A program made the position numbers and the translations under genes. The notes under the pieces were generated by a model. That model was not told the DNA's origin and searched no databases. It saw only the letters and a program-made list of their open reading frames with translations. Source: Epiperipatus broadwayi (lineage: Eukaryota; Onychophora; Udeonychophora; Euonychophora; Peripatidae). Taken from it: a stretch of 64,000 nucleotides of DNA. Location of the stretch: NCBI GenBank assembly GCA_028023455.1, contig JAQFVV010006215.1, positions 7,861,230 to 7,925,229 on the forward strand. The letters are read 5' to 3'. Shown piece by piece: positions 14,026 through 25,867 of this stretch (positions are counted from its first letter, which is position 1; each line of letters opens with the position of its first letter).

Positions 14026-14226
14026 TACCATTACAATATATTTCTCTGTTTAATATTAGTTCATTTAATTTATCTATTAAATTTACTGTATTACAATACA
14101 TAGATTATAGTAAACATAAGATAAATAATTAATGGAGTATGTATATTAAAATGCAAACAATGTTTAGACAATGGGATTGAAAACAAATATGTGGAAGACA
14201 CTAAAAATTATATAAAAACAAGGTTA

Positions 14227-14271
14227 AAACAACATATGTTAGATAATAAATCACCAATATATATACATATG
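14227..14271 (+). repeat. Partial third copy of dispersed repeat A
   Basis: The words ACATATGTTAGATAATAAAT and CACCAATATA resemble the segment ACATATGTTGAAAAGATAAATAATCACCAATATA in the repeat A copy at 59225-59535 (written here with spacing ignored; only parts match). The match is short and stops just before Merlin-like element M3, which may have inserted into it. Confidence 0.3.
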
Positions 14272-14380
14272 AAGAAAACAGGACACAAACAGGTTGTTTT
14301 ACAATAGCGTGTTGAAAACGCTGGAGAGCGTGGTTTGTTTGTAAACAAAGATAAATATAATGTTGCCGGGGCCGGGGGTT

Positions 14381-14700
14381 TTTTTTTTTGGTTTGCTTTG
14401 TTTATCACATTTATAAAAGTAATATCAAATACATTTTTTAAACACAAAAAAAAAAAAAAATGCATAAAAAAATCAAAAAATGAATTTACAAAAACTACTT
14501 AATTTTTTTTATTCTTTTCATTACTTATATTTTCGGTCCAGGGTTTTTTTTTCTATGTATTTTTTTGTTTTTTTTGTTTATCACATTTAAAAGTACTATC
14601 AAATCAATTTTGAATACAAAAAAAATACATCAATTAAAAATGAATTTTAAAAAGTACTTCCTTTTTATTCTTCTCATTACTTATATTTTCGGTTCTGTAT
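14381..14700 (+). repeat. Diverged tandem duplication inside M3
   Basis: Two copies of a T-rich segment of about 155-176 bp lie head to tail. Both include GTTTATCACATTT (near 14400 and 14576) and ATTACTTATATTTTCGGT (near 14520 and 14676). Between these anchors the copies share A- and T-rich sequence with small indels. The duplication is internal to the transposon. Confidence 0.75.
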
Positions 14701-15359
14701 TCTACAAAAAAATCAGCTTCTTATTTTTTTGTTTGTTTTATTTTTATAAATTACAAATAAATCTATTTCCATTTAACGGTAACATTTACAACCCAAAGTC
14801 AAACTTTGGGAGAGGGGGGGTGTTTCCAATTCGTAACAGAACGTAACGTAACTTGAAGGTTGACAAAGTTTTGACGGTAATTACCAAAAACATAAATATA
14901 TACGGCAATTAAAACCAACTTTTTGGGCTCTTCAGGAACAGCACGCATGCAGCTTGAAGCTCTTTTGTTTAATAACCCAGCAGTCAGAGATTTCTTTGAC
15001 ATTCGGAAACTTTCCTATTTCAGCCATTTGATTAAGCTCACAGTTGTTCTCGCATAAACGTGACTTAGAGCGTGATTTGATACGAAGCGCACTTGCACCT
15101 ACATTTGCACAATTTTTTGAGCAGGAAATGTGGGCTAGGGAAGCATGAGATTGCTCATAATTGTTAGTAGACATTCCTAAAACATGGGAGATAGAGGGGG
15201 AGGTGGTTTTAATGAATATTAAAATAGTTTTGACAATCGGAATTCCAGCCACCCTCACACAATACTGTAGCCAAAAGTGAAATGTGATCACACATCAAAA
15301 ATGCTTAGTCCAAATCTGAGCTTAAAGTGACACGATAGCTTCTGCGGCAGATTAAATGT

Positions 15360-15502
15360 TATGTTTCTGTGCATTAGCATAGAAATAGACACAGCAGCCA
15401 CCCTGTACAATGGACTATTTCTAGGCTTACGCATTAGAAATAGAACGTTCGATAGCGGAAGCCGCCTAAACGGCATATTTCTGTGCGCTATCATAGAAAT
15501 AA
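15360..15502. repeat. Array of three subterminal hairpins in M3
   Basis: Three short inverted repeats sit about 55 bp apart next to the right terminal repeat: TTTCTGTGCATTAGCATAGAAA-like (15364-15385), CTATTTCTAGG..AGAAATAG (15415-15443) and ATTTCTGTGCG..CATAGAAAT (15476-15500). Single copies of the same hairpin occur at the same relative place in M1 (near 35553) and M2 (near 43305). They may be transposase-binding sites or fold-back structures; that role is inferred. Confidence 0.7.
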
Positions 15503-15549
15503 CGCCTTCCGGCGGTTTTAACACGCTATTGTAAAACAACCCACAAAAA

Positions 15550-17555
15550 TTTACAGAAAATTCAATAAAAATGCTGTTATATACAGACGATATTAAAGAA
15601 AAAATATATATATTGTAGGAGTATATATATACTCATACATACATATAATCAATATGTATACATTATATTTGTATTCTTATTATATTTATGAAAATAAATA
15701 TATAATTTAGTAAATTTGTATTTTTCATTCTTTAAAATGAAAAAAAAAACGGTTGACAAGGTAGTGAATGACCTCTGGGTTCACATAGTTTATCGAATTA
15801 AAGGAAATGAAATTAACTTAGTGTTTTGATATCGAATTGCATTGTAACAATGTAGAATGCGTATACTTCCTCAAGCTCATGCAGCTCGATATAAAAATAT
15901 TAGTTCTATTAATTCTTTTTATTAGAAGACTAAGGATTCTATTTTTGTTAGCTATATCATCATAAAAACTTATTCTATGTTCGATTTAAAAGAACAGTGT
16001 AAGATAAAATCTATATTTTGAATGATTTATTATTTATTAGAAGAAATTTCTAATATTTGTTTAAAGAAAGTAATTAGAATATATTTTCGTGTTCTATAAA
16101 AATTGTTCAAATTACATGTTCTAAAATGTAAACTTCATTTTAAAAAACATGTTTATAAAAATTTCAACTAGATTTAATGTACTTTACGTTATAAGGAAAA
16201 TGCAAAGCGGGTAGAACACCAATTTATCGTGGGATATATAAAATGCACTTGCCTAGTCAAATATATATATATGTGTGAATAACATCTTTTGCTGAATGCC
16301 TTAAAATTATATAAAAGTTAGATCTTCAAAATGGAATTATAATTGTTAATAAAGGAACTGTGTATTAAGAAGATGAAATCTACATACAAAGAGGAAACTA
16401 AACATCAACTTGGGATGTCCTATTATTCTCTTTAATGTCTAACAATGAAGGAATTAAAAATTGCGTCTTCGAAGGATTTTCATTCGTGAATTCCAGGAAC
16501 ATCTGAGACTATTGTATTAACTTTTATAAATACCATTTAAGTATTTTGAAAATTATAATTGGGAAAGATTAATTTCATTTCCTTTATTATCGTATTCATT
16601 TCATTAAAAAAATGAATAATAAGAGAGAATTAATAATTTAAAATATTTTTATTTCTATTTATGATTAATAAAGATTTAGATATAGGTTAAGAAATATTAA
16701 TATGAGAAAGGGATAATGTGAACTTGGAGGTAAGAGATTAAATTATTTTTAAATTCACATACTATTATTTTCTATGACATGATACTACATTGTTTATACT
16801 AATCCAAATAGTTTAATAACCGTAATGTATGATAAGTGAATAAATGATTAACATTGTTGTGAAATATATATTTTTATATTAATAATTATAAGTTACGTAC
16901 AATCATTTTAACGAATGAAAATAATATATATAAATGATTGGATTATTATTTGTATAATCTAATTATTATAGAATAGTGTTAATATAAAAATCTTAATATT
17001 TGGATACTTATATTTTATATACATTGTAAAATCACATAGTGTTATAGGTTAGAAAATATATCTACCATAAGTAAATAGAATATTTATATTTTTTAATATA
17101 AGGAAGTAGATATATAAATAATTTTTATATATTGTAAAATTTAAGTTACTTATTTGTTAAATAAATAATTATGTTTTTTTATATTAAATTAAATGAAGTC
17201 TTCAATTTTATTTTATTTAATTTAAAGAGCTAGTGAGATTTGTTATTATCCTTACTCTAGTATATTGATAGGAACCCCTGAAGAGAGTAAATTGTTAAAC
17301 TTCCCTGAGTTTGAAATCTGAGCATAACGGTAAAGTTAATTAAGGTGAAAATTGATTTGATGTGGTTTAGATATAATAATTTATTAATAATAATAAATTA
17401 TTTATTGGGAACAATATATCAAAATTAAATCACATCATTCGTGGCATCCTATATGAAGACCTTAAATCTGACTATAGTGAGATGTGACTGCCTTAACTTG
17501 TCTTGTTGAGAGGGTGCATACCGTTACAATATATATAATTAGATGGGATTTAGTC
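15550..17555. other. No gene recognised; AT-rich spacer with a SINE-like trace
   Basis: The stretch is very AT-rich with no exon or transposon protein. At about 16205-16272 a short GC-richer piece runs into an (AT)n run, similar to the SINE-like pieces elsewhere but without a clear B box. Confidence 0.45.
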
Positions 17556-17559
17556 AGAC

Positions 17560-17910
17560 TTTCAAGCTTCCTACAGCTATACATATGACCACATTCATGT
17601 GAAAAAGATAAATGATCTCCAATATACATATTTCGTGCTGAACCAGCACTCATCAATTGGTTCAGATCATAATTGCCCACACATACATATAATCAGTGCT
17701 CATTTTATATTAAGATAGCAAATCTTGAAACTTTAATGAAGATGTTTCAGTCTTTTCTACCCTCAAACTCTTCAGCCATCCATATCATTGAAAATCTGAT
17801 GATGGAAGATCATTTATATTTTTCACATATATGTAGTCATGTATATCAGTTGTATTGGATGGAGTGGATAGCTGCACGGGGCTTGAAAGTGAGTTCAAAT
17901 CCCCTCTAAT
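17560..17910 (+). repeat. Dispersed repeat A, copy 1, with a SINE-like 3' part
   Basis: A segment here is clearly related to 59225-59535: shared words include CCAATATACATATTTCGTGC versus CCAATATACGTATTTCATGC, TATTAAGATAGCAAAT, ACTTTAATG and AACTCTTCA..C.TCCAT followed by ATTGAAAATCTGAT. The last 50 bases contain TGGATGGAGTGG, an A-box-like motif, and GAGTTCAAATCCCC, a B-box-like motif, at roughly tRNA spacing, so the right part may be a separate tRNA-derived SINE. No coding capacity is seen. The short ORFs on either strand are incidental. Confidence 0.7.
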
Positions 17911-18009
17911 TACATTAAGTTTAGCATAGACAATATACTTGTATTTAAATATTAAAGAAAGAAAAATAAAAGAAGCAATACTAATAAAAAAGATAAGTTA
18001 CCTACATAA

Positions 18010-20034
18010 TATATAATTTCGGATAATAGATACAATTTTTATCAATTTTCTTGAAGCAATCGAATCGCTGTTTGAAATCTCATTAGTGCAAGGATATTAT
18101 TATTAAATTCTTGATAATATTTAATGTTACGGTCTCTAATATTGGAAAATGATCAAATTGGCATTTAGCCAGATTTCTAGAAAAAAAGACTAAGCTTCAT
18201 TTGAAAAGATTTTAACCTTTTATCATGAGCATATAATTTTTTTCCCTATAAACATAAGTTAAATTCATTGAAATGTGTGAGAATATCCAAAGAAAATGCT
18301 AAATCACAAATCCAATTTGGTTCTGATAATTCAGGAAAATCTTCATTTTATCTAAGTGTTAAAAATATTTTTATTTCCTCTTGAAGATCCCACACGTCTT
18401 AAAACTTTTCCCAAGCTTAACCAACAGATTTTATCGAGATATAGTATATCTACATAACTGGTATTTAGTTCTTCAAGGAGTTTAATAAATTGCCTGTGTT
18501 TTAATCTAAGGAAAATTCACTAATTTTAGAACTACGTTTGTAACATGATCGATTTTTTAAATGATTTGGATCAATTTCAGAAATTTTGTCATCAATTCAT
18601 CTTATGAGGCCAGTATTTTTTCCAATCATATTTGGTGATCCATCTGTTGTTACATTCATCAATTTTTTCCAGTCAATATTGTATTTAAAAAAAACAATTT
18701 TCAACCTCTCGGAAAAGATCTCCCTTTCTTGGGTCTTTCATAGGAACAATTGACAAAAGTTCTTCTGAAATTTGAAAATCTTCAGTGATACCTCTGATAA
18801 AAATTAATAACTGAGCAGTATCCTTTACATCGCAATTTTTGTCAAGAGCTATTGCATAAAAATGGGCCAATTCTAAATTATTCAGTAACTGATCATTTAA
18901 ATTAGCATTCATATATTCTATTCTTCAGGCAGTAGTTTGCCGAGTGAGGCTTATATTTTCAATTTTATGTTTAGCTTCTGGACACATTACATCACAAACA
19001 TCCATCATGCACTTTTTTACAAATTCTCTTTTGGCAAAAGGTTTTCCATATTGAGCAATCCATTTTGCTACTAGAAAACTTGCTTCAGCAGCAGATTCTT
19101 GTAATCGATTTTGCTGCCGGTTCAATTTTATTATGAGATCGGTGGCATGTTTTTTTCAGTTTTTTTTATTTAAATTTTGTGCATAACTTGCATGTTTTAT
19201 TTCAAAATGTCTTATCAAGTTATATCCTTTTAAAACAGCTACACTCTAATTGCAAATAAGACAAACTGCCTTATTATTGTATATAGTAAAAAAATATTTC
19301 CACTCCCATTAATCATTAAATATACAGCATTCAATATCAATTTTTCATTTTAATAAAAATATAATTACATATCATATAAATATCCAAACTGTATCGTAAT
19401 CAATTGAAACAATATTTAATTAATAGAATGAGCTTGAAGGGGTTATATCGCAAATATAACAATTACTTTGTTTTACAAACAGCCTGGACATGTTTCAGTT
19501 ATCAATTGCAGCTATTGTCTATGCAACAATGCCACTTGATTTAGCACACTTGACCATAAAAATAACGAATTGCTTGACCTTGGGTGCGCACTGGCAAACT
19601 CCACCTACAAGAATGTGGGTTTCACATCGCCGCTAAACGTCAGAATGTTCATATCAAGTATAGATGAGTACAAAAGTTGTAAATCTTTATAATGGAATTT
19701 TTTAAAAAAATAAAGAAGTATCGCGAATCCATTTGACCAATTATTGGAAGTTAACCCTAGATTAGTCATATGCAGAATTCTTTTCTGCGTATGACTATCT
19801 TCTTAAATATCTTGATTTTCAATAATCAAAGATGCTTCCGCTTCTGAGTAGCTGAGATTTTAACTTTCATTGTTATACAATGGTTAGATATCGTAGGTTA
19901 TGTATAACAATTTAAAAGTACCACTTATTTCATTTCCATAGTGCATCATGCGGGGAATATTAAAAATTTAATTGCAGGCCGCATAAACTCATTACGCGGG
20001 CCGGATCTCGCGGGCCGTATATTGGTCATGTCTG
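18010..20034 (-). mobile_element. hAT DNA transposon (GTF2IRD2/ZBED-like), 3'-truncated
   Basis: The minus strand reads from a 5' end near 20034, through a GC-rich leader with repeated GCGGCCCGCG-type words (about 19975-20030) and an untranslated leader (19490-19700), into a BED-type finger and hAT transposase that runs to about 18020. If the end is taken at CAGACATGACC (plus-strand end 20034), the adjacent 8-mer GACTAGAG would be one target-site copy. The matching 3' end was not found, so the element appears truncated or its 3' end decayed. Such hAT proteins were domesticated in vertebrates as GTF2IRD2 and ZBED genes, but this copy is a dead transposon. Confidence 0.85.
18020..19295 (-). pseudogene. 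hAT transposase, broken
   Basis: Near 19290-19190 the minus strand gives FFTIYNNKAVCLICN followed by GYNLIRHFEIKHA, a C2H2-like BED finger (C-x2-C...H-x4-H) that binds transposon ends. Next comes NRQQNRLQESAAEASFLVA, then QYGKPFAKREFVKKCM and PEAKHKIENISLTRQT (19125-18925). ORF 18912-18685 holds LAHFYAIALDKNCDVKDTAQ and LLIFIRGITEDFQISEELLS, the start of the RNase H-like catalytic fold. After a frameshift, LMNVTTDGSPNMIGKNTG carries the conserved TDG-P motif. Further pieces (near 18430, RRVGSSRG; near 18310, LAFSLDILTHFNEFNL) continue to about 18020. The C-terminal dimerisation domain was not seen. Several stops and frameshifts show it is inactive. Confidence 0.88.
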
Positions 20035-20042
20035 GACTAGAG

Positions 20043-21475
20043 TGTAATATCATTTGGGTAATAAATATCTCTTGCCATGACAATGCTATCTTCAGATAGT
20101 ATCTACACCACAGGAAGGACATTAAGTTTATATTGTGAAAACGAAAGTTTCAAAGCTTCATTATATAAAAGGAAAAATGACAATAATATGTTATTACATA
20201 TCCTATAAACTTTTGTTAATTCTAATAAATATTTGGAATGTTGTATTGGTATTTTATTCCTAAGCTAAAAGCTGTTACATGACTTACATTTAAAGATTGG
20301 TAAACTTATTCTCATTCATTATTTACCTGAATTAGTTATGGAATTTGTTTATTTTGCGAACTTATTATTTAATTGGGTTGAGAATAAATATAAAATTAAA
20401 TTATTAACATCTATATTATCTTATAAAAAAAAAATTGCAAAAGTAATTAAAATATGAATTACTTAAATGCTTCATTGGTTCCAAAATATTGGATGCATTT
20501 TTTTTTTTTTTTCTGAATGTTATATGCTAGGCATAAAATTATTCAAAAACAAAAAGAGTTAATGGAGGAATTATTTGTTTAAAGACAGCTATAATAATAT
20601 GAGCTATACCTATGCTTCACTATGTTAATAAAGATATTGTTTCATTATACTTGTAAAAAGCAAATATTATTTTTTGGATTTAATGTGGAATCCTATTTAT
20701 TCTAACGTTATGAAATATTTTACTCTTCCATAAAATCAAATTATTTAAAATCTACTTTGCATTCATTATTGCTATCAAACCTGTTAAATGTAGTATACTT
20801 TATCATTATGAAAACTATTTCTTATTTAAAATTTGCTTAAACATGTTCTGCTCTTCCTTGGAAAGAATTCAAATGATTTTTAATATTTCATTTGACCTCT
20901 GCTTTGTCTTCTTATACATTTAATTAACTTATGTGCTTGTTTATTTCAATGGACAATGACCGGACTCATGGGTATAGAGAGTTTTTTTTTTTTTTTAAAA
21001 AAAAAAAGAAATTTATGAACTCTCTGACTTTTAAAGGGATAATACAAAATACATTATAATATTAATGTAGGCACTATTATTACTAGTATATTATTTTTTT
21101 TATGTCATATTCAATATTAGATATATTATAATATTGTGTGTTTCATTATTAGTATTTATTTATGAATAAATATCAAGGTAATATAAGTTTAAATATTTTA
21201 AGAAAATTTGCCAATAATATGCAGGTGTGATAAACATGAATATGGAGTAATGAAGTTATTTTATGAATTGCATGTGAGTGAATATGTTTATTTGGGGTTG
21301 GTGTATGGGTTAGGTTAATTTTATAATTCCTATTTATATATATATATTAATTTATACATATTTGTATTGGTTTTTCATAATTCTCTATTTGGAGTATATG
21401 TGGTTATGTATGCAGGTAGATACAGAATAAAATTTCTCCTATGTTAGTTATAATAATATCTAAGCCCCTTTCAAC
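20043..21475. other. No gene recognised; AT-rich spacer
   Basis: There is no exon or transposon protein here. A T run followed by an A run at about 20982-21008 forms a simple hairpin, and an (AT)n run lies near 21341. The 3' LTR expected for the neighbouring gypsy element was looked for near 21300-21500 but not recognised. Confidence 0.45.
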
Positions 21476-21509
21476 AGAATCATTATTAAGGCAATCACGG
21501 TAGGGGAGA

Positions 21510-23250
21510 GGGTTTCCATATCTATACCCTGATTTTAAAGCTTGATTGGATTCCTGCTAAGGATGTCTGTACCATTTTCCCATTGACAATACCTTATAGC
21601 ATAACTGAATTTTTAAAAATAGACTCCACCTCATCAAACCATCATTATTTAAATATCCACGATTTAGGAATTCAAAGACTTTTATGGTTCATGACCCCAA
21701 CAAAACCTGTTTCATTTTGGAAAGTCCCACACAGTTGCTAAAGCTTCTATCTGAATTGCGGAGTAATGCCACTCTGCACCCTTTAACCAATGGCTTAAGA
21801 AATACAAAACCTGTGACTTCTGCTCTTCATTTAACTGAAATAATATGACCCACAGTCCATTTGCACAGAACAGCTGATCAAAATCAGGATTATGCAAAAT
21901 TATTTTTATCTAGAAATTTGGACTTGACAAGATTCAGTTCATTTCTATGAACTGGCAATCATTTCCACTATCTTTCTCTGAAGTAATTGAGACATGTGGA
22001 TCTTGTCAAAAGCAAAATTCTTTAAAAACTGTTATAGGAATTACAAAGGCTAAGAAATGAGTGGAATTGTTTCCTCTTTTTTAGTTCCAGAAAGTTCTAT
22101 ATAGCAGCAATCTTGTCTGAATGAGGTTTTATTCCTTCCACCCCTACAACATGTCCCAGGAAAACTATGTCCTTAATAGCAATTGTGCTCTTTTTTAAGT
22201 TGATTTTGATATTCTTATCACACTAAACAATAATCTTTAGTGTTGCAAGTGCTCTATCATTTTTTTCGTTGCAATGGTGATATCATTCACATACATAATG
22301 ACCAGGTTTTTAACCTCATCAGTTAGATCCTATCAAGGCAATGGATCAAGCTTGCCCCACTGTTGATCAATTCAAAAGACATTCGATGGAATACATATGA
22401 TTATCTACCATATTTGAAAGCGGTGTACTGTTGATCATGAGGATTATGTAAATTTTCCAATAACGGACTATTAAATCTATAATGATAAAGATCTGCTTTC
22501 ATTTGAATTTTATCAACAGTTCTTGTATGGTATGTGGAACATAACTCTCCGGAATTTGTCTTGAATTCAACAATCATGCATCCAAGCAGATGCTATTCAA
22601 GCCATCCTTTATCTTGACCATGATCAATGGGTTGTTAAATGCTGATGCAGACTTTCTTATAATACCCCATTCCATCATTTGGTTGATTTTCTTGTCAACT
22701 TCATTTTTATTTTGATATATTAATGGGGCAGGATTTACGTTGGAAGAGATCCGAATTGTTGAAATATATCTTTTTAATAATCCCTGGCTGCTCCGAGAAC
22801 ACATTCTTATAATGATACAATAGTTGGTACAGAGCATCTTTCATTTCCACATTTAAATTAATAGTGTCATTTAGTTCTAACTTAATATCCAACTCAATCA
22901 TGATTATTTCCATACAACTTAAGTCCAGTGAGTGGTGAAGGATACAGTATTTGAATTTAATCCTTCCATCTTGGCATGCCATTTATTTGTTAATATAATC
23001 AATGACAGTACCATGTTTTAATCAATGACAGTACCATGTTTATCCAGGAACTCATATCTAAAATCTTATGTATTAATCCTGTCATAATTAAAATTACATG
23101 CTCTATAGTGATAAGACTCCAATTGAACCTTAACCCATATCCGTTGAGGAAATAATTTGGCCTTATGGCCATTGGCTAACAATTTTAAATTGATTGTTTG
23201 AGCGGTAAAGAAGAGAAGAATGAATTTATTTCACAAAGCCTATCAAAAAG
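21510..23250 (-). pseudogene. Gypsy pol: protease, RT and RNase H (broken)
   Basis: Protease remnants include LLANGHKAKLF and EFLDKHGTVIDYINK (about 23200-22990). The RT begins with KDALYQLLYHYKNVFSEQPG, then NEVDKKINQMMEWGIIRKSA and NNPLIMVKIKDG (22837-22620), which match the gypsy 'V...I..ml..GII..S.SP..SP...V.KKDG' block, then ICLDA. Broken later blocks include FELINSGAS and a YVxD-region remnant near 22290. RNase H shows NPDFDQLFCANGLWVILFQL and LKGAEWHYSAIQIEALATVW (21897-21712), close to the consensus for gypsy RNase H. The YVDD catalytic box is not intact and stops occur throughout, so the element is inactive. Confidence 0.85.
22999..23041 (+). repeat. Short perfect tandem duplication
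   Basis: The 20-mer starting AATCAATGACAGTACCATGT occurs twice in a row in the gypsy protease/RT junction. It is a local duplication that would disrupt the reading frame. Confidence 0.85.
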
Positions 23251-24323
23251 TTTGTGAAATAATGGACAATTTGATTGCCAATGTCTAGTATAACTTCTGT
23301 CAAAATGGTAATTTCTTAACCATTTTTGATAATGGGTTGATTATCTGAATTCTCAGGTTCAATATCATCCAAATCAAATTTTTTAGAATTCAACATTTTG
23401 ATTAGATCATCTTTCACCAAATTAGTCATAGGCCGCTGCAGTGAAGAATATTGCCATGAGACCCCACTTAGTTTAATGGTCACCTATTTGATTTGGCTAC
23501 TGGAGTCTTGACCAATATATTAGTCCTGCTATTACTATGATAACTTTCCAGTTGGGGATCTACATTTTAATATCTTTGATCCTCCATTGTATTACAATCT
23601 CTGTATGGTGTCTGAATCCTTAACGGGTGATTACTTCTGATGCTTCTTTGGAAGTGATGTACATATTGATTTGTTAACTTATTGTAATTTATACTGGCAT
23701 GTAAAAAACTTGGTTCATTGGTTTGGGTGTTCCATCATATGCCTTCTTACCAGCCTCAAATGTTCCAATATATCTGTAACTTCTACAGTATGTCAATCAG
23801 CAGTGACTACTATCTGGTTGTTGTGGCAAGGTAGGTTTCGGCACAAAATATAGGGGAAAGTGTTCAGTGTCTTGAACTCAGTAACTCATGGCCTGAAAAA
23901 CTAAATATAACTTCTCTTATTGCAATTTATATTTTTATTGGGACAATTGGTGGTGTATGCAGTCTTATTTATCCTCGTTCCAAAAATTATCCATTATGAC
24001 TTGTTGATGATCTCCATATATCTGGCCCTTTCAAACAATGACTACCACCATTCTTTTGCAGAGGCTTCCTTCTCACAAAGCATATTCAAAGCAAATAACT
24101 TCTAAAGTTCTGAGATACTCAATAGGGGCATTCTCTTCTACTTTAAAAACTTACAAATTGATAAACCATGAAGTATTAGAGGTCAGGCGACAATTACTTC
24201 TTTGAGTTAGATTTCCATGATTACTTTCATCAGCATTTGTCATAACATCATGGAGTTGACAGAACATAGTTTTTAGAATTTTCCTACTTTCTTAATTTAT
24301 AAAGATATTCTCAGGGTGACACT

Positions 24324-24402
24324 TGAATTCTACTTGAGCATGTATATTTATTAATAAAAAAAAAAAAATTTTTTACAAATAATTCTACTTGAGCATGTAT
24401 AC
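24324..24402 (+). repeat. Local direct duplication in the gypsy element
   Basis: ATTCTACTTGAGCATGTATA occurs at about 24327 and again at about 24381, separated by an A-run/T-run stretch. It is a small internal duplication of the decayed element. Confidence 0.8.
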
Positions 24403-25126
24403 TTGTTACATTCTGTATCTCATTTCTGTATTTATCCAGAATATCTACCTCAGGTGGTTTTATACATTCATTCATTTCCTCCAGTATTAAACTAAAATCT
24501 TCTAGCTTGGTATTGGTTTCCAGAAAGTGGTTAGATTGCACTGGTAATATCAATCTTTTCATGTACCTTATGTTTTTTCTCATCATTAGATTCTTGGATT
24601 ACTTTTCTACAATAGTCTTGATTAAACTTGAGTTCTTCACTTTGAAGGTCAATATATGGTTTGGAAAGAGCATTCTGTTTACATTTAAAGTACCATATTT
24701 TCACCAGCTATCTGCTTTTGTAAATATCAGCATTCCTCTCACAACTCTTCAAACTTCAGTATTTTTTTGAGTTTCTTCTCATTTCTTTGGACTCATTAAA
24801 TTTCGGCCCTCAGAGGAATAGTTTCAATTTTTGATTCTTCTCAAATAGCAATTGTTTTATGTCTGGATTCTTAATTCTTTGATGAATTTGGTTCTAAATC
24901 CTCTAGATTTAGTATCTATTTCAGCTTTCAGATTCTTTGAGCTAGCATCTAACCTTGCTTCAAGTGCCTTAAAATTTTTTGAACTAATGCCAAACTTGGT
25001 ATCTATTTTGGCAATTATGTTGTTAGAGTTGGCATATATCTTTACATTTAATTTAGCTTTCATTTCTTTTAAGTTGTTAGTTTGCATCTATCTTTAAATT
25101 TAATTAATCTTTTCATTGCTTTTAAA

Positions 25127-25433
25127 TTGTTGGAGTTGACATCTATCTTCACAGAACTGGCATATATCTTTGCATTTACTGTCTTATCTCAGCATTCAAA
25201 TCATTTTTCTTTTTCATCTATCTTCGCTGAATTAGTATCTATTGCATTTACTGCCTTATCTTAGCATTCAAATCATTTTTCTTTTTTTAAAAAGAAAAAT
25301 GATTTGAATGCTAAGATAAGGCAGTAAATGCAAAGATAGATGCTAGTTCTGTGAAGATAGATGCTAACTCTAACAACTTAAAAGAAATGAAAGGTGAATT
25401 AAATGTAAAGATAGATGCCAACTCTAACAATTA
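25127..25433. repeat. Large inverted duplication within the gag coiled-coil region
   Basis: The core is a near-perfect palindrome: 25244-25287 is mirrored by 25288-25331 with only the central base pair mismatched. Homology then continues outward, with gaps: the right arm to about 25433 reads, in reverse complement, like the left-hand coding repeat (words CATCTATCTTCACAGAACT, TTTCATTTCTTTTAAGTTGT). A piece of gag repeat has thus been copied head to head, creating a potential long hairpin. Confidence 0.85.
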
Positions 25434-25867
25434 AGCACATTCATGAGGTCCAACAAACTAATATTAAGCTCTCCCAACATTTTATTATTAGTATTTGCCA
25501 TGATACTACTAAAGTTAATATACTATGAGCTCATGTAATTAAAGATAAAAATATAAAAAACTCAACTATCCCAAGTTTATTATGTTTTGCCCATAAGAAG
25601 AATCATCACCCACAACATACATAAGCAATAAAATATTTAAACAAGCCTATTAAAAATTTTTATTTATCCTGAAGATTAAGTTCTTAACTTCAAAAAATGT
25701 CATATCCTCACAGATTATTTCAAAGCATTTCCAAAATATTAATGGCAACATGTGTCAAAAGAAAATTATTACCATATCATGAATTGACTTAGAAATATGC
25801 AAATCATTTATTGGCTCTTGAAAAATAAATGATTACTTTCATAACAATACTGAGATTTTTAATTTTT

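Larger units (their letters stand above)
14292..15541. mobile_element. M3: non-autonomous Merlin-like DNA transposon
   Basis: Inverted terminal repeats of about 40 bp start GGTTGTTTTACAATAGCGTG at 14292 and read inward the same way from 15541, with a few mismatches further in. Flanking 8-mers are CACAAACA (left) and CACAAAAA (right), a 7-of-8 target-site duplication. Merlin elements make 8-bp duplications and their ends often start GG. The right subterminal region carries hairpin modules like those in M1 and M2. The left half is a T-rich tandem duplication. ORFs on the minus strand (15291-14932) show no convincing transposase domain, so I class the copy as non-autonomous; its family assignment rests on the ends and hairpins. 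Confidence 0.75.
24300..25860 (-). pseudogene. Gypsy gag-like region with coiled-coil repeats (broken)
   Basis: Between the primer-binding site and pol, the minus strand has the open stretch 25087-24857, which reads NNLKEMKAKLNVKIYANSNN, then IIAKIDTKFGISSKNFKALE and ARLDASSKNLKAEIDTKS: repeated units with hydrophobic spacing typical of a coiled coil. ORF 24586-24311 (ILEEMNECIKPPEVDILDKY) may be further gag, but I do not recognise a capsid or zinc knuckle. The call as gag rests mainly on position. Plus-strand ORFs at 24852-25264 are antisense shadows. Part of the repeat region is copied in inverted orientation just upstream in gag order. Confidence 0.55.

Noticed and set aside
14932-15291. 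119-codon minus-strand ORF with several Cys, considered as the M3 transposase N-terminus
   Set aside because: Cys spacing and flanking residues do not match the M1 transposase, so M3 is left as non-autonomous.
24852-25264. Overlapping plus-strand ORFs rich in Leu, Phe and Ala
   Set aside because: They are antisense to the repetitive gypsy coiled-coil region; the hydrophobic pattern is a by-product.
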